Shown here: positions 1 to 7,429 of the stretch, one piece after another
Numbering within the stretch: the first letter of the stretch is position 1
Layout: every line of letters begins with the position of its first letter
Assembly: GCA_021740225.1 (NCBI GenBank)
Contig: JAIPAF010000005.1
Coordinates: forward strand, 1 to 32,564
Source: Bacteroidales bacterium
GTDB lineage: Bacteria; Bacteroidota; Bacteroidia; Bacteroidales; UBA12077
Direction: 5' to 3'
Length of the DNA: 32,564 bases
The notes under the pieces: generated by a model
What the model saw: the letters and a program-made list of their open reading frames with translations, nothing else
Database searches by the model: none
Told to the model about the DNA's origin: nothing
Made by a program: the position numbers and the translations under genes

Positions 1-2851
1 CAGAATCGTAATGACCCTCGCCAATGTAGGGATTAACCGTGAAATAGCCTACTCTGAAAGAGGTAAGATTATGAAAGAAATGGGTTCCCTGACTGGGATC
101 GATACGGTAGTTGTTTAGGCCGGATTCTACGATTACCCTCGCTTGCGAAATTTGGCCCCATTTTACCGGTATCCCCAGGGTATGATCGGCCGTACCCCAT
201 CTTCCGGGTCCGACCAGTAAATAATTTCTGTTTTCTTCACGGAACTGATCATTCAATTTACCCACTTCATCGGCTATTTCCTTGCTTTTTAGTGAGGAAA
301 AATTATCGGGTACCACATAAACAATATCATACAAATCGTCAATTTTGCCATTTCCCAGGGCTGCTTCCGAATAGATCAGCGTTTCATCTACATCGACTTC
401 TTCCAGATCAAAATGGTTTTCCTGGGCATTGTCAACGATCGGCCGAATCTGGAGGAAATTGAAGATAATGGGTTCATCATTGTTGACATTCAAATCTACG
501 GCAAATTCTATTTCTATTGGATTGTTAATTTCTTTTTCAAACACTTCCAGCAGGTCCTGGAGGATTTCATCGAGGGGGATGACCTTATGCTTTAATACGT
601 TGGCAAATGTAATGATTTTTTTGCCTTTGTGTATGGTTCCTTCCCTGAGCATGTTATTCTGGAAGTCATAAGTGGAGGTTGCATGTTTAAGCGACTTATC
701 CTTTTCGGCGTCTTTAATTCTCATTCTGAGAAGGTTTACTGCCTCATCGGTTGAAGAAACGAAATTTTCCGGGTTTAGATCGAGTGCATAAAAGTATTTT
801 TGTGTGTCCTTTATGGCCATATCCAGGGTAGAGAGTTGAATGATCTTGTTGGGATGTTTTGGGGAGAATCGCAGCGAAACCCCTCCATCAACGATTTGTT
901 TCCCCAGTCCGAAAGCGATGTTGGCTATTCCTTCATCTGATTTTTCTGGTTCTACGGGATAGAAATTAATCGAACGGGCCACACCCGACATGGTGGGATA
1001 AAATTTATCGTTGTACATTGAACCACAGACCTCCTGCAGTATAATCCCCATTTTTTCTTCATCAATAACATTTGAAGTGGCCGCCATGTAAGCTTTGCTA
1101 TTCTGAAAATATACCGAGGCATACACACTCTTGATCGCCTGAGAGAGCAGTTGGATCATTTTGGTATTGTCATCAACCCGGGGCACCATATATGTATTGT
1201 AAATACCAGCAAAAGGCTGATAATGTGAGTCCTCAAGTTTGCTTGAAGAGCGGACGGCAATAGGATTATTGACCACGGAAACAAAAGCATACAGATCCTG
1301 ATAAATCCGACTGGGTAAGCGGGCTTCCACAAAATGATCCAATATCTCCTTATCGGTTCTTTCTGACAAACCAATCTTGTAAAGATCGTTACCTTCCATG
1401 AATTCATCGAATATATCGGTGCTAAGAACCACTGTTCGGGGAATGGTGATAAGCAGGTTGGGATATTTCTCGAAAAGCTGATTTTTTTTGATCACAGAAT
1501 TGGCAAAAGCAAGTCCACGCGCTTTTCCGCCAATAGACCCTTCTCCTATTCTTGAGAATATGATATACTCATCAAAACTGTCTTTGTCGAATTTTGCAAT
1601 GATGCCCCTGCCTTTATTCATACGGTAGGTGGAAATGGCCTTCAAGATGTAATTTCTTGCTTCATCCAGTGAATTGAAATCATTGAGTCTTAAATATTTG
1701 AATAGCTGGGCGATTGGAAATATAGCCCTGGCGTTAAGCCATTTGGAAAAATCGTTTCGCGAGGCATGATATTCAAGCGAATCATTAGGGATTTTCATAA
1801 TCATTTCCTGCAAGGACTGCAGATCATAAGCACGGCCAATGGGCTCCGTGGTTTTTGGATTTCTGAATACGAATTCTCCGAATGCGAAGTGGTTGATGAT
1901 GTAATTTTTCAATTCAATGGTAAGGGTTTTGGAGTATTTATGCAGAAACCCTGCATTGTGTTTTTTAACCCGTTTCTCGTTTTTCCGGTCTGACGATTGT
2001 ATAAGAAAGGGTATGAACTCATCATGGCTTCTTACTTTTTCGCATAATTTAATACCGGCATATTTGTCTTTTATGCCGTTTCTTTTATAGCTCATGTCGG
2101 AGATAACCCCCATCAGGTTGTATTTGTATTTTTCGAATAGCTCTACCGCTTCTTCGTAGGTAGTGGCCAGAAGAATCTTCGGTCTTCCCCTTTTTCTGAG
2201 CATCCTTTGATGTTCATTTAAAGCTTCTCTTACATATTCCTTCGATTGCTTAAATATAATTTTGTATATATTGGGCAGATAAGAGGATATATACCGGATA
2301 GAATTTTCCACCAGCAGTATGGTCTGAACCCCGACCACTTCCACATCATATTCCACATTCATCTTATCTTCTATCAGCTTAATGATTGCCAGTAATAAAT
2401 CAGCATTTCCCAACCAGCAGAAAACATAGTCGATACCGCTCAAATCCTCATGCTGTATCCGCAACGATACTTCTCTTGAAAACGGAGTGAGCACTACAAT
2501 GGGTTTTCCCGGATATTCCCTTTTAATTTCGTTGGCCAGGCCGAACGTGTCGTATCCACCGATGGTAAGCATTGTGATCACCAAATCGATCTGGTCATTC
2601 CTTAATTTCTCAAAGGCTTCTTCTGCCGAATTGGCCATCACGAAAATGGGAGGATAACGCAGATTCAGTGAAACGTACTCGTTAAAGATCTGTTCGTCAA
2701 TTCGGCCATCCTCCTCAATCATAAATGCATCATAACTGCTCGCAATGAGTAAAACTTTATGAATGCGCTTTTGCATTAAAAGACTGAAAGAAGTATCACT
2801 AAAGTCTAGATTTAATGAGTTTTTATATTGGGTGTAAAATGACATAGACAT
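1..2851 (-). CDS. Tandem receiver-domain / PPDK_N PEP-pyruvate-binding protein, C-terminus off the left edge
   Basis: Continuous reading frame of 950 codons from ATG at 2851 (MSMSFYTQ) to the window edge with no stop, so the gene is partial. Residues about 29-155 look like a receiver domain (HKVLLIASSYDAF, IDLVITM, IVVLTPF) in which the phosphoacceptor Asp position reads Met. Residues about 170-320 form a second receiver-like domain (TILLVEN, GVISDM with D252, FLIQSSD, FLHKYS with K305) that keeps the Asp and Lys. Residues about 430-810 are a PPDK_N ATP-grasp domain (GGKARGL at 441-447, VRSSSKLED at about 533-541, QIRPIVDN at about 803-810). About 140 further residues include VGPGRWGT and GTHFFHN. 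The phosphohistidine motif (TSHAA-like) of PEP synthase and pyruvate phosphate dikinase is not visible. Homologues are usually annotated PEP/pyruvate-binding protein or PEP synthase; the real reaction is unknown. Divergent from ychF. An ATG at 2845 is an alternative start. Confidence 0.88.
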   Translation of the reverse strand, partial: MSMSFYTQYKNSLNLDFSDTSFSLLMQKRIHKVLLIASSYDAFMIEEDGRIDEQIFNEYVSLNLRYPPIFVMANSAEEAFEKLRNDQIDLVITMLTIGGYDTFGLANEIKREYPGKPIVVLTPFSREVSLRIQHEDLSGIDYVFCWLGNADLLLAIIKLIEDKMNVEYDVEVVGVQTILLVENSIRYISSYLPNIYKIIFKQSKEYVREALNEHQRMLRKRGRPKILLATTYEEAVELFEKYKYNLMGVISDMSYKRNGIKDKYAGIKLCEKVRSHDEFIPFLIQSSDRKNEKRVKKHNAGFLHKYSKTLTIELKNYIINHFAFGEFVFRNPKTTEPIGRAYDLQSLQEMIMKIPNDSLEYHASRNDFSKWLNARAIFPIAQLFKYLRLNDFNSLDEARNYILKAISTYRMNKGRGIIAKFDKDSFDEYIIFSRIGEGSIGGKARGLAFANSVIKKNQLFEKYPNLLITIPRTVVLSTDIFDEFMEGNDLYKIGLSERTDKEILDHFVEARLPSRIYQDLYAFVSVVNNPIAVRSSSKLEDSHYQPFAGIYNTYMVPRVDDNTKMIQLLSQAIKSVYASVYFQNSKAYMAATSNVIDEEKMGIILQEVCGSMYNDKFYPTMSGVARSINFYPVEPEKSDEGIANIAFGLGKQIVDGGVSLRFSPKHPNKIIQLSTLDMAIKDTQKYFYALDLNPENFVSSTDEAVNLLRMRIKDAEKDKSLKHATSTYDFQNNMLREGTIHKGKKIITFANVLKHKVIPLDEILQDLLEVFEKEINNPIEIEFAVDLNVNNDEPIIFNFLQIRPIVDNAQENHFDLEEVDVDETLIYSEAALGNGKIDDLYDIVYVVPDNFSSLKSKEIADEVGKLNDQFREENRNYLLVGPGRWGTADHTLGIPVKWGQISQARVIVESGLNNYRIDPSQGTHFFHNLTSFRVGYFTVNPYIGEGHYDS

Positions 2852-3029
2852 AATCTCAATTGTGTTTATTATTATGTTGTTGGATTATATTATATATAAC
2901 TCGTTGTTTTTAACTTTATTTTCATAATTGTTTACAGTAAAAGTACGGTTTTCATTCGGATAATAGTTTATTAAAAGTTTGAATTTCAAATTAATTTATG
3001 TGCCAACTTCAAAAATTCTGCTTGTATCA

Positions 3030-3093
3030 CCATGGAACCCTCATGCTTATTCATGTTCTTGTTGTGTAAGTTATTAGATGAGGGTTTCATTGG
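3030..3093. repeat. Imperfect inverted repeat, possible RNA hairpin or operator
   Basis: The left arm CCATGGAACCCTCAT (3030-3044) is nearly the reverse complement of ATGAGGGTTTCATTGG (3078-3093). The inner nine bases are a perfect match, one further position would be a G-U pair in RNA, and the outermost CC/GG pairs across a one-base bulge. The 33-base loop is AT-rich. It has no T-tract and sits between two divergent genes, so a terminator is unlikely. Its role is unknown. Confidence 0.55.
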
Positions 3094-3162
3094 AATAACG
3101 AATATCTATATTGATTTTTCATGATGTTTATTAATAATAAGGATATTCAAAAGAAAAAGCAT

Positions 3163-3170
3163 TATTTTTG
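3163..3170 (+). promoter_or_regulatory. Putative -7 box for ychF
   Basis: TATTTTTG matches the Bacteroidota -7 consensus TAnnTTTG. It lies 36 bases before the ATG at 3207, giving a leader of about 30 bases. No clear -33 TTTG lies at the expected distance upstream, so support is moderate. If real, transcription starts downstream of the in-frame TTG at 3168, which argues against a longer protein. Confidence 0.45.
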
Positions 3171-3206
3171 TCTTCTTTAGAGGTGGTCAATCAAAAAGGG
3201 AGCCTA

Positions 3207-4304
3207 ATGGCATTAAGATGTGGAATTGTAGGATTGCCGAACGTTGGAAAATCAACCCTATTTAATAGTCTTTCGAGGGCAAAAGCTGAATCAGCCAACT
3301 ATCCTTTTTGTACCATTGATCCAAATGTGGGGACCATTCCGGTACCCGACAAAAGGTTATATAGGATTGCCGGGCTGGTTAAGCCTGAAAAAGTGGTGCC
3401 TGCGACTATAGAATTTGTTGATATTGCTGGTTTGGTGAAAGGTGCCAGCAAAGGAGAGGGGCTCGGGAACCAGTTTCTGGCCAATATCCGCGAAACCGAT
3501 GCGATAATCCATATCCTGCGATGTTTTGATGACGATAATGTGGCTCATGTGGATGCTTCTGTTGATCCGGTTCGTGATAAAGAAGTGGTAGACATTGAAC
3601 TTCAGTTAAAGGACCTCGAGACGGTACGTAACCGTATGCAAAAAATTGACAAACAGGCAAAATCGGGGGATAAGGATGCAAAAAAGCTGATGAAAATATT
3701 GCAAAAACATGAGGAATACCTGTCTCAGGGAAAGCCGGTGCGTGATCTGAAGCTGGATAAAGAAGAGAAGAGTATGGTAAAGGATCTTCATCTTTTAACT
3801 GATAAACCGGTTCTTTATGTATGCAATGTGGATGAGGCTTCTGCTATTAAAGGAAACCGCTATTCAGAGCAGATAAAAAAAGCAGTTGCCGGTGAAGAGG
3901 CAGAGGTCCTTGTTGTTGCGGCTTCTGTGGAAGCGGAAATAGCCGAATTGGAAACTGAAGAAGAGCGCCAAATGTTTCTGGAAGAGTTTGGTTTAAAAGA
4001 ATCTGGATTGAATAAGTTGATTCACGCAGCTTATAGGTTGCTTCATCTGGAGACTTTCTTTACTATCGGACCCAAAGAAGTGAGGGCTTGGACGGTCAAA
4101 ACAGGGACTCCTGCGTCTAAAGCCGGTGGGATGATCCATTCTGATTTTGAGCGCGGCTTTATCAAAGCTGAAGTAATCAAGTATCCTGATTTTATTGACA
4201 AGGGCTCTGAGTCGGCGTGCAGGGAGGCAGGGAAGATTTACCTTGAAGGTAAGGATTATATTGTAAAAGATGGTGATATCATTACTTTTAAATTCAATGT
4301 GTGA
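3207..4304 (+). CDS. ychF: Redox-regulated ATPase YchF (Obg-like, OLA1 family)
   Basis: 365 residues, matching the usual YchF length of about 363-366. It is a P-loop NTPase of the Obg/HflX class that prefers ATP to GTP and associates with ribosomes. The P-loop GLPNVGKST (9-17), the switch region DIAGLVKGASKGEGLGN and the YchF-type G4 element CNVDE are visible. The C-terminal TGS domain contains AWTVKTGTPASKAGGMIHSD. The frame is open upstream to a TTG at 3168. The ATG at 3207 is preferred because it gives the family N-terminus (MALRCGIVG), is preceded by AAAGGGAG, and follows a putative promoter that would start transcription after 3168. The Gdx exporter gene follows after 20 bases and is probably co-transcribed. 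Confidence 0.97.
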   Translation: MALRCGIVGLPNVGKSTLFNSLSRAKAESANYPFCTIDPNVGTIPVPDKRLYRIAGLVKPEKVVPATIEFVDIAGLVKGASKGEGLGNQFLANIRETDAIIHILRCFDDDNVAHVDASVDPVRDKEVVDIELQLKDLETVRNRMQKIDKQAKSGDKDAKKLMKILQKHEEYLSQGKPVRDLKLDKEEKSMVKDLHLLTDKPVLYVCNVDEASAIKGNRYSEQIKKAVAGEEAEVLVVAASVEAEIAELETEEERQMFLEEFGLKESGLNKLIHAAYRLLHLETFFTIGPKEVRAWTVKTGTPASKAGGMIHSDFERGFIKAEVIKYPDFIDKGSESACREAGKIYLEGKDYIVKDGDIITFKFNV

Positions 4305-4324
4305 TGGATAGAAAATAAAGTAAA

Positions 4325-4642
4325 ATGGCTTGGATCTATTTGTTTATAGCTGGATTTTTTGAGATAGCATGGGCTGTGGGGATGAAATTCACCCGGGGAT
4401 TTACACGGCTATGGCCAACACTGGGGGTTTTGATTATTATGATTCTGAGTGTTTATTTTTTGTCTCTGGCTATAAAGTCTATTCCGGTGGGTACAGCTTA
4501 TGCCGTGTGGACGGGTATTGGTATTGCCGGCACTTCTGTAGTGGGCATGATGCTTTTTGATGAATCGACAAGTGTCATCAGAATCCTTTTAATATTGCTT
4601 ATTCTTATAGCCATTCTTGGTTTAAAGCTCTTGCCCAAATAA
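4325..4642 (+). CDS. gdx: Guanidinium exporter, small multidrug resistance (SMR) family, Gdx/SugE type
   Basis: 105 residues with four hydrophobic segments, typical of SMR proteins that work as antiparallel dimers exchanging protons for substrate across the inner membrane. Gdx-subtype residues are present: the central Glu E13 in the first helix (FFEIAWAVGMK), W16, S42, and Y59/W62 in PVGTAYAVWTGIG. These match the guanidinium-binding set described for Gdx, so a guanidinium exporter is more likely than a broad EmrE-type drug pump. It starts 20 bases after the ychF stop, so it is probably read from the ychF promoter. The gap is too short to hold a guanidine riboswitch, and I saw none further upstream. 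Confidence 0.93.
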   Translation: MAWIYLFIAGFFEIAWAVGMKFTRGFTRLWPTLGVLIIMILSVYFLSLAIKSIPVGTAYAVWTGIGIAGTSVVGMMLFDESTSVIRILLILLILIAILGLKLLPK

Positions 4643-4706
4643 ATGATTGATGAGTCTGGTATAAAAAGGGGTAAGATAAATAACTCGCCACAATTCCAAT
4701 AAGTAT

Positions 4707-4728
4707 GTTGGGAACTCCAACCCTTTTT
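4707..4728 (+). terminator. Weak candidate terminator after gdx
   Basis: GTTGG (4707-4711) pairs with CCAAC (4717-4721) over a five-base loop, followed by CC and five T. A longer alternative pairs AAAAAGGG just upstream with CCCTTTTT. The stem is short and two C separate it from the T-run, so confidence is low. Confidence 0.35.
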
Positions 4729-4851
4729 AAACTGAACGCATTGATAGAAAGCATAAGCGAGGAAAAAATAGCAGAAGGGTCAGCTAAAAGTATTTTACCT
4801 CCTTGTATATTTTTGGCGCATTTTTCTTGATAATGAAAAAAATATTTTGGA

Positions 4852-4885
4852 TTTGTTGAAATTATCCAAATTTATATTACATTTG
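4852..4885 (+). promoter_or_regulatory. Bacteroidota-type promoter for the RRM protein
   Basis: The -7 box TACATTTG (4878-4885) fits TAnnTTTG exactly. A GTTG at 4855-4858 (with TTTG at 4852-4855) lies 19 bases upstream, the spacing expected for the -33 element. Predicted transcription start is near 4892, leaving a leader of about 33 bases before ATG 4925. This is the best promoter match in the window. Confidence 0.65.
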
Positions 4886-4924
4886 TTATATATTAATATT
4901 TCTTTTTCTCAAAAATTTAAGTTT

Positions 4925-5185
4925 ATGAACATTTATGTAGGAAACCTGGATTATAATCTTCAGGAAAGTGAATTAGAAAAGATCTTCAGTGAGTATGGAG
5001 AAGTAGCCTCGGTGAAAATCATCAAGGATAAGTATACTGGTAAGGCAAAGGGATTTGGTTTTGTTGAAATGCCTGACGATGAAGAAGCCAATAATGCAAT
5101 AGAGGAATTGAACGGAACGGAAGTGAGTGGCAGACAAATGAAAGTAAACAAAGCAAGACCAAGGAGAGAAAACCCCAATCGTTAA
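4925..5185 (+). CDS. Single-RRM RNA-binding protein (Bacteroidota/cyanobacterial Rbp type)
   Basis: 86 residues consisting of one RNA-recognition motif and a short basic tail (KARPRRENPNR). RNP-2 is IYVGNL (3-8) and RNP-1 is KGFGFVEM (42-49), both with the aromatic residues that stack on RNA bases. Such short RRM proteins are common in Bacteroidota, often in several copies, and are thought to act as RNA chaperones or post-transcriptional regulators; targets cannot be told from sequence. The frame is open upstream to a TTG at 4847, but that would add 26 hydrophobic residues and put the promoter inside the gene, so ATG 4925 is chosen. It is monocistronic, with its own promoter and a terminator at 5252-5295. 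Confidence 0.93.
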   Translation: MNIYVGNLDYNLQESELEKIFSEYGEVASVKIIKDKYTGKAKGFGFVEMPDDEEANNAIEELNGTEVSGRQMKVNKARPRRENPNR

Positions 5186-5251
5186 AAGGGTATTGGATCA
5201 TTCTGTTAAGGGATGGATTGCAAATTCAGAGCGCTCTTAGATGAAGATATC

Positions 5252-5295
5252 AACCAGCACCATTAATGACAAAAATGCGTGCTGGTTTTATTTTT
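5252..5295 (+). terminator. Rho-independent terminator of the RRM gene
   Basis: AACCAGCAC (5252-5260) and GTGCTGGTT (5279-5287) form a perfect nine-base stem. An inner CATT/AATG pairing can extend it past one bulged C. It is followed by a T-rich tail ending at 5295. The T-tract is on the plus side only, so it acts on the RRM transcript rather than on the convergent tonB gene. Confidence 0.75.
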
Positions 5296-5334
5296 ATGGC
5301 TTTCCACCGCTACCTGGCTTGATTGCATAAATAT

Positions 5335-6255
5335 TTATTGCAATCTGAAGAAATAGGTGATGGTGCCTTTTTGGTAGGCCGGAGCGTCGGATTTGCGGTC
5401 AAATTTGGCTTTTAGTGCGGCTTTTTTAGCTGCATTCAGCAGTTTATCATTCAGGGTAGTTGATCCTTTTACCCCGGAGACTGCTTTTGTGACATTACCG
5501 TATTTATCCACAGTAATTTCAACCACTACTTTGCCTTCAACCTGGTAATTATAATCAGGTTTGGGAAGCGATTCGGGATTTCGTCCCTGAAGACTAAAGT
5601 CAATCCCTCCCATGCCTTGGCTATCGATGTTGGCATGGTTATCGGATAAAGGCGATCCGGATTCCCTGCCCTGGTTTCCGGAACCTTCGGTTTCCCCTTC
5701 GCTTTCCCCGGATTCTTCAGTACTTTGACCGGGGTAAAGCGCATTTTCGTTGACCTCGCGTTCAGGTTGTGTCTCTTCTTCCTGCTGTTGACTCTCTTGC
5801 TGCTCTTCCTGCTCCGTATCTGTGGGTTGGGTTTCCTGTTCCTGTTGCTCCTCCTCTTTTTCGGTGGGTTGATTTTCTTTTTCCTGTTGTTTCTTTGTTT
5901 TCTCTTCTTTTTGATCCATAGCGGGTGCATCTTCAAAATCCTGTGTAGCTATATCCTCTTCTTTCTGGCTGGAGGTTTCTTCCTGGGAAGTTTGTTTTTC
6001 CCGGTTTGGGGATTGTGACTGTTCTTCACGGCTTTCTTGAGATTCGGTTTGTGAGGATTTTTGTATAGCGTTTTCTTGAAGCTCTTCAGCTCCCGAGGCA
6101 TCTCGGGTATTCCCAAAATTAATCATTATTCCTTTCTCAGCAGGGAGGGGCAATGGAGTGGAAAATCCAAAAAAAACAAATAAAAGGGCAAGTATACCAT
6201 GGAAAATGATGGTACCCAATATCCCAGTTTTATGTTTCTTTAGAAATTCCAGCAT
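5335..6255 (-). CDS. tonB: TonB-like energy transducer with Glu/Gln-rich linker
   Basis: 306 residues. A short cytoplasmic N-terminus (MLEFLKKHKTG) precedes one membrane helix at about residues 11-32. A long periplasmic linker follows, then a TonB-type C-terminal domain from about residue 230 (YQVEGKVVVEITVDKYGNV, KAALKAKFD, GTITYFFRLQ). The linker, about residues 55-175, is dominated by Glu and Gln with Lys, Thr and Ser, instead of the Pro/Lys-rich linker of classical TonB. It is the last gene of the exbB-exbD-tonB operon, 13 bases after exbD. Its expected role is to transmit proton-motive energy from ExbBD to outer-membrane transporters. A TolA-like role with the same ExbB/ExbD pair cannot be excluded. 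Confidence 0.85.
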   Translation of the reverse strand: MLEFLKKHKTGILGTIIFHGILALLFVFFGFSTPLPLPAEKGIMINFGNTRDASGAEELQENAIQKSSQTESQESREEQSQSPNREKQTSQEETSSQKEEDIATQDFEDAPAMDQKEEKTKKQQEKENQPTEKEEEQQEQETQPTDTEQEEQQESQQQEEETQPEREVNENALYPGQSTEESGESEGETEGSGNQGRESGSPLSDNHANIDSQGMGGIDFSLQGRNPESLPKPDYNYQVEGKVVVEITVDKYGNVTKAVSGVKGSTTLNDKLLNAAKKAALKAKFDRKSDAPAYQKGTITYFFRLQ

Positions 6256-6268
6256 TTCTAACGTTTAT

Positions 6269-6667
6269 TTATTTTGCTGTGGTGGCCAAAATTAATTTCC
6301 ATTCGTTACGATTCGCAATGTTCATTACTTTTACAACCTCTTCGATCGGAACCCTCCTGTCTGCGTTAAGTGAGATGGTGGGTTCTTCAACATTTTTTTG
6401 ACTGAATCTTTCTTTTAGAACGTATTCCATTTGTGAAAATTTTACCTGTTGCGATCCTACATAATATTCCAGATCACTGGTAATGGAGACCGTTTCCACA
6501 GGGGAGGCGGCAGTCTGGTTTGAACTTCTTGGAAGAAGGAGTTTTAGGGCGTTGGGATTGATAAGTGTGGAAGTTACCATAAAGAATATAAGTAACATGA
6601 ACACGATATCGGTCATTCCCGCCATACTGTAACTTGTGCTGATTTTATTTCTTGGTTTCAGATTCAT
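6269..6667 (-). CDS. exbD: Biopolymer transport protein ExbD/TolR
   Basis: 132 residues. It has a short basic N-terminus and a single membrane helix (about 18-38) carrying the conserved proton-relay Asp D20 in GMTDIVFMLLIFFMV, followed by a periplasmic ExbD domain. The C-terminal SLNADRRVPIEEVVKVM is the typical family segment. With ExbB it forms the proton-driven motor in the inner membrane that energises TonB. It starts at ATG 6667, 19 bases after exbB, and is followed by tonB after 13 bases. Only one exbD is present, whereas many Bacteroidota operons carry two. Confidence 0.95.
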   Translation of the reverse strand: MNLKPRNKISTSYSMAGMTDIVFMLLIFFMVTSTLINPNALKLLLPRSSNQTAASPVETVSITSDLEYYVGSQQVKFSQMEYVLKERFSQKNVEEPTISLNADRRVPIEEVVKVMNIANRNEWKLILATTAK

Positions 6668-6686
6668 AGTATTGAGATGGCATTAA

Positions 6687-7391
6687 TCATTCAACCGGTT
6701 CGTTCAATAAGTCCATAAATTCGGTGGTATTGGCCTCAAGCTGATAGACCACCTTTTCTACCTTTGTCACCAATACGTTATAAGCCAGATAGGCGATGAT
6801 TCCCACCATCAATCCCGCTACCGTAGTGACCATAGCGGTATAAATTCCGCTTGACAGCAGGGTAATGTCGATATTGCTGCCGGCGTTGGCCATATCATAA
6901 AATGCACGGATCATCCCCATTACCGTACCCAGAAATCCAATCATCGGTGCGGCGCCTGCTGCGGTTGCCAGGGTGGGAAGTCCTTTCTCAAGTTTGGAAA
7001 TTTCTAGTTTTCCTACGTTTTCAATAGCCGTATTGATGTCGTTAAGCGGTCTTCCTATTCGCTGGATCCCTTTTTCTATCATGCGGGCTACGGGATTATC
7101 CAAGGTCTGACAAAGTGTTAAGGCCGATTCTACTTTATCATCGTGAATGTAATCTTTGATCTTGTTCATGAAATTGATGTCTGTCTTGGCCGCGGCTGAT
7201 ATGGCGAAATACCGTTCAATAAAAATATAAATGGCTATGATGGATAAAATGACAATGGGAAGCATGACCCAGCCTCCTTTAAGAGCAAGTTCCCAGAAAG
7301 AAAGGGTTAGCTCCCCGTTAGCTTCTCCCTGAACGGCATTGGACAGAGTATCCTGTGTTTGGGCTTGTAAAAACATGAAAAAATGGCTCAT
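6687..7391 (-). CDS. exbB: MotA/TolQ/ExbB proton channel family protein
   Basis: 234 residues from ATG 7391. One helix (about 38-62, WVMLPIVILSIIAIYIFIERY) is followed by a cytoplasmic domain. Two further helices carry the family motif around IGFLGTVMGMIRAF and AMVTTVAGLMVGIIAYLAYN. It is the stator-like channel of the ExbBD motor. An in-frame GTG at 7400 would add three residues (the GTG-encoded Met, then Ile-Arg); ATG 7391 is preferred. It lies 38 bases downstream of tamB in the same direction, and a possible -7 box in that gap could give the operon its own transcription. Confidence 0.94.
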   Translation of the reverse strand: MSHFFMFLQAQTQDTLSNAVQGEANGELTLSFWELALKGGWVMLPIVILSIIAIYIFIERYFAISAAAKTDINFMNKIKDYIHDDKVESALTLCQTLDNPVARMIEKGIQRIGRPLNDINTAIENVGKLEISKLEKGLPTLATAAGAAPMIGFLGTVMGMIRAFYDMANAGSNIDITLLSSGIYTAMVTTVAGLMVGIIAYLAYNVLVTKVEKVVYQLEANTTEFMDLLNEPVE

Positions 7392-7416
7392 ACGTATCAC
7401 TTTGTAAATTTTAAAA

Positions 7417-7424
7417 CAAAAATA
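7417..7424 (-). promoter_or_regulatory. Possible -7 box for exbB-exbD-tonB
   Basis: Read on the minus strand the sequence is TATTTTTG, matching TAnnTTTG, 26 bases before the exbB ATG. No -33 element is seen because the upstream sequence is the purine-rich end of tamB. The local AT content makes a chance match plausible. Confidence 0.3.
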
Positions 7425-7429
7425 AAAAA

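Larger units (their letters stand above)
2852..3206. other. 355-bp divergent intergenic region
   Basis: No gene is visible between the divergent starts of the double-receiver protein and ychF. The region is AT-rich. It holds a long imperfect hairpin (3030-3093), a small inverted repeat GAATATC (3100-3106) / GATATTC (3142-3148), and a -7-like box just before ychF (3163-3170). I found no convincing -33/-7 pair for the leftward gene. Confidence 0.6.

Noticed and set aside
413-671. Small plus-strand frames near the left edge
   Set aside because: They lie antisense to the partial double-receiver/PPDK_N gene, which is open over its full length.
5725-6018. Very hydrophobic 97-residue plus-strand reading frame rich in Leu and Phe
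   Set aside because: It is antisense to the Glu/Gln-rich tonB linker; GAA/CAG codons read backwards give Phe and Leu codons. It has no promoter or family match.
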